Assembly (NCBI GenBank): GCA_037447605.1
Contig: CM074804.1
Coordinates: 741,428-805,427, forward strand
Length of the DNA: 64,000 nt
Origin: Zygnema circumcarinatum
Taxonomy: Eukaryota; Streptophyta; Zygnematophyceae; Zygnematales; Zygnemataceae
Direction of reading: 5' to 3'
The position numbers and the translations under genes are program-made. Shown in pieces: positions 54,301 through 64,000 of the stretch (position 1 is the stretch's first letter; every line of letters starts with the position of its first letter). The notes beneath the pieces were generated by a model. It saw only the letters and a list, made by a program, of their open reading frames with translations, did not search any database and was not told the origin of the DNA.

Positions 54301-57300
54301 GATTTTCTAGGACTTTGCTGCAACCTGATGCTCCCACGTTTTTGCGATGCTGACACGAGAGAGCCATGGGGTCGAAGGGGTTCTTGTCAAGTTCCTAATC
54401 AATTTGGTTACACGACGGGAGAAAGAAAAACGAGGATCTGAAATTCGGCACTCACAATACGTGATTCCTGCAAAATCTCTCGAGACACATTAAGGGGCAG
54501 GTCGTTGGAGTCTACAACTCCCTTGATGAAGCTCAGGTACCGTGGGAACTGTACCATCCCGACAAAAAATCCGTAAGTATGAATTGGAAACGAATTCAAG
54601 TCCACAGAGAGCACACAATCAAACGTTTCTAAACCAGAAAACATTTCACCCCAGACTTATATCAAGGAATTCCGGTAAAAGCATACCCTCAAACATATCT
54701 GCGAAACTGCCGAAGGAAGCACACTCATCTGGGATCATTTTGGCATTTTGGCGAAAAACTGAAACGCACATCAACTGTTTTGTGTAATGGAAACAAGGAA
54801 CGAAAACGTACAAGTTCACCATTGAACTCGTCAGAGATAAACACCCTCTTGACGTAGAGGCGGATGTTTTTCGGCACTTCCTGCATGTCTGCGTTGAAGG
54901 GCATCATGCTGGGCACATACAATAAACTCCGGAACTCGATTTCACCCTGCAAGTGCAGCAGCTCCAATGAAGTCAAGAAACTGATATTCGATTCTCCTCT
55001 ATCCGCATCTCTCAAGCTGGAGTTACATCTCCAATGAAGACAATAAAAATGATATTCAATGCTCATCTATCCGCGTCTCTCAAGCTGGAGTTACATCTCA
55101 TTTCAACACACTAATTATCTTGGTTGAGAATCGAACACGACCATACTCCAATTCCTACGAGCTTGCCCAGCAGAGGAATAACGAGATTTTATATTATCTA
55201 TTGTAAGGGTTTCAAACATTGACCGCCATTTCACAAAGAATTCACTACATCCTTTCAAATATTTCTCACGGCAAAACTGGCCATTGTCCTCATCGTATTC
55301 ATAAAGAGCATCATGATCTTAAAATGGCCCTCTGAGGCTACTGATATTTCCATAACTTCAAGACAAGGCCTCCACTCACCTCAGTGGTGAAGTGTGAGTA
55401 TGCCAAGGGCTCCAAAAATTCCTTGAAAGTGGTCTTGTAAAATTCATCATACTCTGCCTTCTCCACCTCTTTCGGAGGCCTCACCTGCAAAGTAACATTT
55501 ACAGCTGATGAGCTTGAAATAATCGGCATTCCCTCAAGTGAGGGACCCATTCCATTCAGCTGCAGTCGCTCACTAGTCGGCACAAAAAGAGGGACACAAA
55601 CCATTAAGAGGGCTTTCTCTAGCTCAAATCAACTATTCAGGAGTAAAAAGGGCTAGTTTGGCTCACCCAAAGAGGCTTGGTTTCATTAGCCAATTCCCAA
55701 TCCTCGTACTTTTCGGAAACCGTCTTCTTCTGCTTGACACGACAATACCGGCACAGTATGCATCATTTTAGAGAAAATGTCATAAGCAGACAGATCGGGT
55801 AACAGCTCAAGCCATCGCCATGGCAACTCTTTTGAATACATGCAGAAAGTTTTTAGGTGATTTCTTTTAGAAAAAGTGCAGTGTTCTGCAGGAGAGGACT
55901 CCGACCCCTAAGATCATTTTGAAGGTTTTTCTTCACACATCATACAACCTGTAGTTCTGTTCTTTCGAACTCTACAAAAAACAAAAAAACATCCTATTCG
56001 CTCTCTTCCTCACCTTCGTCACTGGCTCTTCCCCTTCCTTTCCGGGTTCTTCCTCTTCGACCTGCACACCAACCGATATTGACCGCTAAGATTTGACTTT
56101 CTTGGGTAAAAAGCACGAAGCACAGACGCATATATAATACATACATTTCCCAAAATCCCGCTCCTTAAGCGGCCGGCCAGACTAATTTATTTTCCATTTT
56201 CGGTTCAGCTAGTTTCACATGTCACAAGGACCTGCAGGGACGTCCCCCTTAAGAAAAGCACTAAGGAATGGTAGTCAATAAGCTGTGCCCTGCCTACCTC
56301 CTTGGTGCGCGTGAGCTCCTTCCAAGTGTAGATGGGAAAAGAAATGAACTGTGAGTAGTTCTTCACCAAGCCTTCCAAACGATTCACATCCGTGTATTCG
56401 AATTTATCATCTTCCTGTGGAGTTTCCAAAACATCCGCTGATCAACTTCTAATGAACTATCCGTAGCTGTCTTGAAGTGAAGCACGCATACAATGATACA
56501 TGCAAAACGCAAAGCTGACTTTGGGAAACTAAAGGGTAAAATCTGCACTTTAATTCCCGCATCAATTCATGCTTCCTCACCTTCAGATGCAATGTGATGG
56601 CTGTACCCCTTGGAAGCTGGGAATCCGGGTTAGTATCTTCAGTTATGATATAACTACTCTGCTCCGCTTCCGCCTCCCAAATCCATTGTTTGTCGGCCCG
56701 GACACTCCTTGTTCGAACTGTGATCTGCATGTGCACACAGAACCGTAGGAAAGGACTGGCTTTCAATAACCCTGAACCCGCCATACCTGATTCCTCCCCC
56801 TCTTCCTATCTGGCTCTGTGTAGGAATACGATTAACCTTTATCTTCAAGAAACTCAAAAAATGAAGTTCCTCACCTTGTCAGCGACCAAAAAGGCCGAAT
56901 AGAAGCCGACCCCAAATTGGCCAATAAGATTGCTGTCAGCCACAGCTCCCTGCTCTTTCTTATCCTGCCACAGTCAGAGCATAAAATCAGTCAGGAGAAA
57001 GCTAAACGAAGACAATTGATGCTTGCACGAACTAATTTCAACTGAATAACGCATGTGTGAAGCCTCCGCAATGTCAACGTAACATGAGAAGTTCCTCGAT
57101 ATGCACGACTTTGAGGCCACGACAAACGCCTCCTACCAATGATCTGTAGGGCAAATTAAAGAAATGACCCTCGCTCTCTCCCCAGCAACTCGTGTCCTAT
57201 CTTTCATCTTCCTTTGCCTAACCTTCAATGCTTGAACAAACTTGGCTGTTCCACTCTGCGCGATCGTTCCGAGACTATCCATCAGCTCCTCCTTCGTCAT

Positions 57301-59658
57301 TCCAATGCCTGTGTCACTGCAGCATACACATAGACATAAAATAATTCATCAAAGCAGCGCTTTCTAAAAAACCAGAAGCACATGCGGAAGAGTGGAACTT
57401 TGTTTTTGTTATGCTTATGAAGTTGGCTTGGCAAAGTGGGACTAACATGATCGTGATTGTGCCTGCCTCTCGATCAGCCTTAATGCGAATGGCAAGCTCC
57501 TGGGTGGCGTCCATGAGTTGAGGCTCCGTCACACTCAAAAAGCGCATTTTGTCCAACGCATCGCTAGCATTGCTGCACAAGGAGAGGCCTTTCCATGAAT
57601 CAATTCAGAAATTCCATGGGAATACGATCATAAATTACATCCGGCCGACGGGTCAAGTGCAGAAGAAAGGACTGAATGCTAAAAAATTAACATTAAGCAT
57701 TCACAAGCGAGCGAGTGGACATGTTATGAGTCACACAAAAACCCAGGATTAGTAAATCTGAAAGGTCGTCTTTCCAATGCATGAGTATAAATAACACCTA
57801 GTCTATATATGCAACTCGAAACTGACTCAGGTAGGCACCTATTGGGCATTGAGTAAATAACATGGATGTAGCCTATGAACATATGTTTCAAACTACGTTC
57901 AAGTTCAAATTATTTTAAATTCATCACTTCTATTGTTTCGAGAATAAAGAGGTGTCAGTGAATCCCAAAATGTAAACAGAGTGAACCTTAGCGGATGTGT
58001 ACAGCTTTCCAGTACCAGGCAAGCTATGTGCGCAAACTCAGAAAACGGTTAAAAGCTTTATTCCTTTAAAACAGTCGATGTTTCTATGCCTAAGTGCTAC
58101 GTCTCTGACTTCAATTTGTTGCAAAAGTACGTCCGTTAAAAACTTGAAAAACAAACAGAAGAGCAGAGAACCGAAGTACTGTAACGAAACTGTTACCTGA
58201 CGAGCTCTCGTAAAAAGACCTCCTTGTTGGAGTAGAGACTGTGCACAATCAAGTCCAGAAGCCGGCTCACCTGCAGCATCCCACGTACCCCGACTTAAGA
58301 ATTCCTATTCACGTGTGAAGGTAATGCCACGCCTATCCAGATCATCACACACTAATAACCTTCTCTCCAGAATATTGAAAACTGTCAGAAACAAATGAAA
58401 AAGCCACTATAGAACACATACTTAGTTCTCGCGGCCTCTTTCGCACTTTCCCACCTTCTCTCCCACTCCCCCTTCCTGCTCTCTCAGCTCTCACCTCGGC
58501 CTGGTACTCGAACTTCTCCACAGGTGCCTCGGCTTCCGCCACAGAGGCCCTGCATCGCACAGCGCCCACCATTCTCTGCTGCCATGTGGGCACATGGGAG
58601 CCTGGGACGTGGCCCTGTAGGATTGCATGACCCTCTCCTCCATAAAAAGCGCTCTTGCTTTGAGCTGCAGCGCTGATCCTGCTCGGCTGAAACCGGGCCC
58701 CTGCACTCGCCTGCAAAAAAATAACAGCCAAATTTTCAATATCGTTTTGATTGATCTAAAATAGCCAAGGCCAAACGTTCCAACTTTCAACAGTTTGTAT
58801 ACAAGACAATACTTTATTTGCTTGATTTGTTACTGGACTTTTCGAATGAGCTGTCAACATATGGCTAGCTTCTCAGATGACCAGTTCAAATTATATCTAA
58901 CTTCTCAGATGGGTGGTCCAAAATGTGACTAAGGACCAGCAGTGTTTGCTTCGTGTTTCCCAATAGCCAACCCGTAAAAGCAGTGATGTCGAATAAAGAA
59001 AGAAAGCGGGAAAAGGAAGCGAGAGAGAGAAAGAGAAGGGAGGGGAGTAAGAGAGAAAGGAGGGGAGGAAAAGAGGGGAAGAGATAGAGAGAGAGGAGGG
59101 GCGAGAGGGAGAGAAATGAGGAGATATGAGGGCAGCCGTGGACGTTCCTTAGAATCATTGAGGAAGTGGTCCAGAAGACAGGTGCGTAATGCAATTACAG
59201 TAGACTAGAAAATTTAGCAACTGAGCTGCCATGCTTGAGAGCTTTCCTCAGCAAGAAAGGTTTGCAGAACCAATCTTGCAGACGCAAACAGCGACACTCG
59301 CAGAGTAACTGCTCGCCTTGTCTAGACCAGACCTAGCGCTTCCTGCAAAGAAATGCTGCAGACTCCGCCACTCATTTGCAGCCTCACTTGCAAACACTTA
59401 GAAGACTTCCAAACACTTTTAACAGTTCAAAACATAATGTATGAATGAACATACTTCACTTCCAAGATGAAAGACGTCAAGCATTTCAACAGTCAGGATT
59501 GTAACTATGGACATCACATGCAACATATTAAAAATTAACGACGGCTGTGCGTCACTACGAGCAGTCTGCATCACCTTTCTGTTCTGTGAGACCTCGGAGG
59601 CACCGCCTGCAAGACTCCTCCCTCCCAGGGCAGGCGCGAGGGTCTGAGCCGCAGCCAT
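51367..59658 (-). CDS. HSP90-5: Chloroplast HSP90 (HSP90C / HSP90-5)
   Basis: Plastid-stromal ATP-dependent chaperone needed for protein import and thylakoid formation. Twenty exons (high to low): 59575-59658, 58495-58710, 58197-58270, 57447-57572, 57223-57316, 56875-56964, 56581-56724, 56298-56414, 56014-56061, 55667-55729, 55380-55484, 54812-54946, 54456-54548, 53876-53953, 53509-53760, 53081-53183, 52718-52895, 52356-52458, 51939-52028, 51367-51528; 784 residues in phase. Seen: a transit peptide rich in A/S/R ([15 protein letters not shown]); [42 protein letters not shown]-lid [36 protein letters not shown]; a charged linker ([12 protein letters not shown]); KPLWVR-type middle start; [32 protein letters not shown]; and a tail ending EGDPWK. 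The DPW end and transit peptide place it with plastid HSP90C rather than cytosolic (MEEVD), ER (KDEL) or mitochondrial forms. Confidence 0.95.
51430..51465 (-). repeat. 18-bp tandem duplication in HSP90C tail
   Basis: Two perfect 18-bp copies in frame give a doubled SQPEEK hexapeptide in the disordered C-terminal tail. Confidence 0.85.
52230..52326. ncRNA. Long hairpin in HSP90C intron, candidate small-RNA precursor
   Basis: Perfect 23-bp arms (52247-52269 and 52285-52307, core GATGAAGGGAGTTACAGAGT) with a 15-base loop lie in the intron 52029-52355. Outside the perfect stem, GGGAGGG and CCCTCCC blocks allow a longer, bulged stem on both sides, giving a foldback of about 95-105 nt. Shape and size resemble a plant miRNA precursor or a small MITE. 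Expression is not shown. Confidence 0.4.
54962..55095. repeat. Tandem duplication (about 67 bp) in HSP90C intron
   Basis: Two adjacent diverged copies share CTCAAGCTGGAGTTACATCT and GATATTC...CTATCCGC blocks at the same spacing. They lie in the intron 54947-55379. Confidence 0.85.
59000..59128. repeat. GA-rich tract in HSP90C intron 1
   Basis: Purine-rich AGAGAGAAA/GGGGAG simple sequence on the plus strand, polypyrimidine on the sense strand, in the intron 58711-59574. Confidence 0.8.
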
Positions 59659-60983
59659 GGCGGCGCGATTAAGAGGCGCGGAGGTGGACGACCCTCTGTA
59701 AAAGCGCAACAGCATGAGTCGATAAACCCTGCGGCACTTTTAGCCCTCTCGCTCTCTCCCTCTCTCTCGCTTTCTCCCCTAGCTTTAAGAAGGCGGCGCT
59801 CGCCAGTCCCTCTTTCAGGCTTTTATCCATTGTAAACTATACTCAGTGGCCTTCCAATAAGGATTCACCACGTGTGCAAAATTGTACACGTGGCGATCCA
59901 ACATTGGCGGATGCCTCGAATATAGTTCGCAATGGAGAGAGGCTCTTTCTGGAAGGGACGGAAGTAAGAAAAAATTGTGATCCTTTTTGGAAAAAATTTA
60001 CTCCTTAAAATTTCCGTGTTCCAACGTTTCATCCCAGCCGTCCAAAAAACGTCGCGAGCTGATCTAATGACATAAAAAAGTTTTTCTCCACTCCAAGCGA
60101 ATCAAGAAATTTCACCACTTGCATCTGCCCTTAGTTGAGAAAAAGAAAAAGAAAATCTGAACGCTAAGTTTTTCAAGTCTTTGGAACTTTCTAGGGACAG
60201 GACGGATCAATACCAAATGACTGCATGCAACGTGGTAATCTATGGACCGTTGGATCGCCTACAGGGCCAGTCTCCGCCGTCGATTCGGCGGCTTGCCCGG
60301 GGCAGGCGGCGGGCGGACGACCTTCTAGAAGTTCCAAAAGGTGAGGACAATCGGTGTACGTACAATTTCGTACCTCTCAGGGATGGACTGAATCTAGAGA
60401 TTCTAGATATGTACGGTCAGCAGAAAACGACGAAAGTTCATTTACATGTTGCGCGTTACAAGTTACAGCTTTTCTTCAACAGACGAGTTCAGTGGTTTAT
60501 GGAATCCGGCGTTTCTTGGCAGCCGCATGCATGTCCGCAGTTTTTTCGAGCTTTGAAGTTTGAATGACAGTTGGTCGCCATAGGCGGTGCTGTACAGAGA
60601 ATGCTGCCAGCTTTTAGATCCAAACTGCGACCAACTAACTGGTTCAAACTCGATAAAGAGCCGATTCACTAAAGACACGTGCAGTTGCATATCTAAAACT
60701 ATCTATGCACTCTGGAACGACGAGAAACCGAAATCATTTGCACCAAAAAGAAGGGAGCATGGACCTATTTCCAATACCTTCACTTATTTTCGCTATTCCT
60801 TGCAGATCGCCTGCTGTTGCTGTGATGCAAACCCTAAGTTTCTGCACCTGCGGACTTCCTTCTCAGAACATATGTACAAGCCGTTCCTGAAAGCAGAATG
60901 AAACTGCTGCTGCTGCCTAGCTCAAAGATCTTCTTCAGTGGTTAGAAACCCTAACCATTCTACACGTGCGCCGTTTCGAAACT
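59659..60983. promoter_or_regulatory. HSP90C promoter region and 3' flank of bHLH gene
   Basis: Holds the HSP90C upstream DNA, including the foldback at 59827-59935. A 128-codon plus-strand frame at 60181-60567 is not recognised. A 10-bp inverted pair (AGTTGGTCGC / GCGACCAACT) flanks about 45 bp near 60570-60638. AAACCCTAA occurs at about 60832 and 60946. Confidence 0.5.
59827..59935. repeat. Long imperfect palindrome with two facing G-boxes upstream of HSP90C
   Basis: A foldback of about 109 bp centred near 59881. The centre is CCACGTGT-10 bases-ACACGTGG, so two CACGTG G-boxes face each other. Outward, GGAT, TCC, AACTATA and CCATTG blocks pair at matched distances on both sides. It lies about 170-280 bp before the HSP90C start codon. 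G-boxes are bZIP/bHLH sites. Confidence 0.75.
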
Positions 60984-63170
60984 CTAAACGGCCTCTGGAT
61001 GAAGAAGCTGCTCCAAGACAGGCGTTGCCCTCTCAGTGCCGAGCCGCTCCACCTGCTTCTCCAAGAAGCGAACGTACTCCATTGCCTGGTCCAGCATGGT
61101 GGCTATGTCCAGCTTGTCCGCATTCGGCACGAGCGCCTGCCAGTTCATGCGAAGAGACAATCAAATAAGTGAAACTCACAAATTGACTTTTTGGAATCAC
61201 GCATTGCAATCATGTCTTGAAGAACTCCGCCCGCCGACCCTCCGGATCACACACTCAGGGTCAACCCTGCCAGTATGTACTCTACCATTGAACAGGTCGC
61301 CCCTTCAACAACAAATGAAAGCGTTAAGCACATGCAGCACAATGAAAGATAGTTTCTTCGAAGAGATAGTTTACCCCTAAGGCTCTGATTTTCTGACTGA
61401 TTCTTTCCCTTCGATTCCGAGCTGCGATGCTCTGTGGGTCCGTCGCAGTTCCACGCTTCTGCCTCTGAAGTTGTCGCTGTCGATAAGCCTCCCGAGCAGC
61501 TGCAGCCTCTGGGGAAATGCCACGTGGCAAGCTGCTATCCAACCCTAAAGGTTTTACTGCCTGACTTGCTTTCTGTCCAGGTGTCAAGCTGGCGGAACTA
61601 GCAGCAGCTGGTCCGTTCAAACCCTCCGCAAGCTCCACATGGAAACTGTCAATCTTCGCTTTAGTGTTGTTGCTTCTTGCGCCTCCATGCGCCTTAGCGC
61701 TCTTCCTCTTCCCCGCTGCTGATGTCGCCGTAATATCACTAGTAGCCGCAGGTTGAATGTCAGCATCCAGCATTGGGATTTCCATGTGAAAATTACTGCT
61801 CTGAAGCGGAATCTGTTGCGTAAGAGGGGGAGTTGTCGGCTGCAGGTTCAGAGTATTGGGAGTTGCAGAATTTCTTGGAGTCTTGGGCTGCATAGACCAC
61901 TGGTACCCAGAAGCATCTTCAGTAACGGAGCTCGACGGACTCATCATAGCATCTTCACTTAATGTATCGCATGCCGCCATGGACCCCCCACATTCTTGCG
62001 CTGAAACTATCCCATCAAAGGAAGCTTCATGGAAGCCTCTCACAGGAGTGACAGGACAGCCAGCTGGATAGTCACCGATGACGGAACTTGAACCTGGAAC
62101 TGAAACTGAAACTGAACCTGGCCATGGACGATGAAATCGACTCGATATCTGCTCTGTGGGAGGCTGTGGAGCCGCCGGGGAACAAAACATAGGAGCTTCA
62201 GATCCTTCATTTGAAACTAATAAAGGTTCCTCATCCTCCTCCTGTCTGACAGCGGCGCCCCCATTGGCTGCATTGTAGACAGTTTCTGGATTTTTTCCGC
62301 TGCCGAAAAGGTCAAAATTCAACATAGCATAAGGGGGTAAAGCATCATCCAAAAAGCCACCGACATCGATCAAGTCGTTCCACAAGGGCTCCACATCTTG
62401 AAGTGATGAGTTTGAGAATGGAGGATCGCCCCCAGCCGTCTGATCACAAGCCATCGGAGTGCAGGATCGGGTAGGGAGGCTCCCACTAAATTCCGTAAAG
62501 CTGCATAAAAATTGAGGAAGACCCATGTGACGAAATTTCAGTACGAGACAATGCCATACATTGCACAGGTAAGAAGATTGACGGTATTCGAATATCGCTC
62601 CTTTGCTCTCTCTACTTCGCCTCTCCCACTAATTTTCCGTCCTCCCTCTCCCACTGTTCAACTCGCCTCCCCTCTCCCATTGCTCCTCTTCCACCCTCAC
62701 TCCCCTCTCCCCTCTACTGCAGTTCCTCTCCCCCCTCTCTCTCTCTCTCCTCCTGCAGCTCCGCCCTCCCACTCTTCCTCCCCCCCCCTTGTCCTCTCCC
62801 TCCCTCTCTCCCTCCTTTCCCCTGCCCTCTCCCTCCCTCTCTCCCTCCTCCCCACTGCCCTCTCCCACCAGACCCTCCCTCCCTCCTTCCTCCCGCCCTC
62901 TCCCTCCACCACTCACCTTCCCGGCCCCGCCATCTGTGACCTCTCCGCGGTAAAACCTGTCTTGGATGGCCCCTCCCCCAGAAGCGCCCCTCCCTCCAAC
63001 CCGCCTCCCCCGCCTGCCAGGTGGCACAAAAAGCCACCCAGGGCGCTATCTTCCAAAAAGTCTCCCACGTCAGCGCCCATCAGCAGCTGTTGGCCCCATT
63101 CGGGCAGCCCCGAAACGGACGGCTCGTATGCTGCCACGTGGCCAGGTGGTGCCACATGGCGCTCACTCAT
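60984..63170 (-). CDS. bHLH transcription factor (N-terminal exon tentative)
   Basis: Nuclear DNA-binding factor of the plant bHLH superfamily. Firm exons: 61375-62500 and 60984-61136, joined in phase. A further exon starting at the ATG at 63170 (SERHVAPPGHVAAYEPSVSG, then LLMGADVGDFLEDSALGGF) probably lies upstream, but its donor is unclear. An alternative start is the unspliced ATG at 62526. Seen: a long S/P/T-rich regulatory part with acidic patches; RQRQLQRQKRGTATDPQS; basic region IAARNRRERISQKIRALG; then helix 2 ALVPNADKLDIATMLDQAME and YVRFLEKQVERLG, about 20 residues from the stop. The intron splits the loop start, as in several plant groups. GTATDPQSIAARxRRERIS is typical of group VIII/XI-like bHLHs (RSL, HEC, LRL kin); I cannot place it more exactly. 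The usual E-box histidine of the basic region is N here (ARNRRER). Confidence 0.85.
62620..62935. repeat. CT-rich TCTCCC simple repeats, bHLH intron 1 region
   Basis: About 300 bp of almost pure pyrimidine on the plus strand (purine on the gene's sense strand), between the tentative first exon and 62500. Long open frames here are repeat artefacts. Confidence 0.85.
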
Positions 63171-64000
63171 GCTGCTGAGGTGGAAATAGCGCCCGCTGAG
63201 CTGAGCGGAGGACATGGCAGAGAGTTGGGTCTGCATTGGAGGGGACTACTACGTTTGTGAGTTTAAATGTTTTTTTTTAGAAATTGGGGCGAAAAAGGAA
63301 ATTGAAAACTGGGAATTGAGAATTGTGCCTTGTTCCTTTGCTGTTCGATCGAAGGCTTAAACTGAAAGAAAATCTGAGCATTGGTTCTATGCTCACCTTC
63401 AGTCACTCGGAAACCAATTTGCCCCCTCCTCCCGCTCTCTCCCTCCGTCCGACTGTCGTCCTGTCCCTCGTCTTTCCTTTGTCCCTCTTTCTTAGCCCTC
63501 CTCTCCGTCTCCCTCTCCCTCTCTCTCTCTCCTCTCTTCTCTCCCTCTCTTCTCTCCCCCTCCTCTCTCTCTCCCTCTCCCTCTCTCTCCCTCTCCTTCT
63601 CTCCCTCTCCCTATCCCTCCCTCTCTCCCCCTACGTCGACGCGAGCTCGTCCGCGGCCCCGTTTGAGCTCCACAATCGCAGCAGCCCAGTCGCTCAGAGC
63701 GTGCCACGTGTCCACCACCTCGCCACGTATGCAGCTCCTCGAGCTGTACGGCCCCAAATCTTGACCCGGCGGGACCCCTCATCGGCGAGCCCGCCAATGG
63801 GAGAGTCGCTTGGCCCGCGGCGGACCAATCAGAGGCCGGCGGCCGCCCGCGGTGTACAGTACTTTGAAAGGACAAAAAACGCGCGCGCGCTCTGCCGACG
63901 GTCGCCGGGCTAGTACGGACCAAGATGGCTCAAATCAGGTCAAACCCGGCCGAGCAATGCTTGGTTTAGCTCGAGCAAGATATGGCTCGGGACTTTTTTG
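63171..64000. promoter_or_regulatory. Upstream region of bHLH gene
   Basis: Promoter side of the minus-strand bHLH gene. It contains a pyrimidine-rich tract at about 63415-63640 and a G-box (GCCACGTGTCC) near 63700. GC-rich to the right. No further gene is recognised before the window end. Confidence 0.45.
63415..63640. repeat. Pyrimidine-rich TCTCCC/CT tract upstream of bHLH
   Basis: Over 200 bp of CT-rich simple sequence with many CTCTCC units. Confidence 0.85.

Noticed and set aside
62629-63027. Glycine/arginine-rich minus-strand frames
   Set aside because: Arise from the CT repeat; no domain and no sensible splice context.

Overview
This window is nuclear DNA from a green plant, most likely a streptophyte. 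The genes are intron-dense, with GT/TGCAG-type splice sites. They include a plastid-targeted HSP90C, a twin-arginine thylakoid-lumen PsbP-domain protein, a plant-only HD2-type histone deacetylase, a SURNod19 protein and a plant bHLH factor. Long CT/GA and hexanucleotide simple repeats fill several introns and promoters. I cannot fix the species; a non-seed plant or charophyte alga would fit, and this is only inference.

Layout, left to right: RECQ4/BLM-type RecQ helicase (+, 5' end outside the window, ends 9627); DEK chromatin protein (-, 10811-14836); HD2-type histone deacetylase (-, 16477-20095); PsbP-domain protein like PPD6 (+, 20886-23010); family-A DNA polymerase of the theta/nu type without a helicase domain (-, 23841 to about 30275, first exon not found); SURNod19 membrane protein (-, 31848-34395); RFC1, the large clamp-loader subunit (+, 35599-42830); CTU1 tRNA thiolase (-, 43660-46894); a Nudix hydrolase like plant NUDT9 / animal NUDT22 (+, about 48489-50568); plastid HSP90C (-, 51367-59658); and a bHLH transcription factor (-, 60984 to about 63170).

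These eleven genes make three divergent pairs with shared upstream DNA (HD2/PPD6, SURNod19/RFC1, CTU1/Nudix) and several convergent pairs with short 3' gaps. Five of the first seven genes act on DNA or chromatin: RecQ, DEK, HD2, the theta/nu polymerase and RFC1. This may be chance, because plant genes are not normally in operons.

The exon models were built by hand from splice signals, reading phase and conserved motifs. For DEK, HD2, PPD6, SURNod19, RFC1, CTU1 and HSP90C the summed exon lengths are whole codons from ATG to stop. The most notable non-gene structures are a long foldback holding two facing G-boxes upstream of HSP90C, a pre-miRNA-like hairpin in an HSP90C intron, and an inverted repeat in the HD2/PPD6 divergent promoter.
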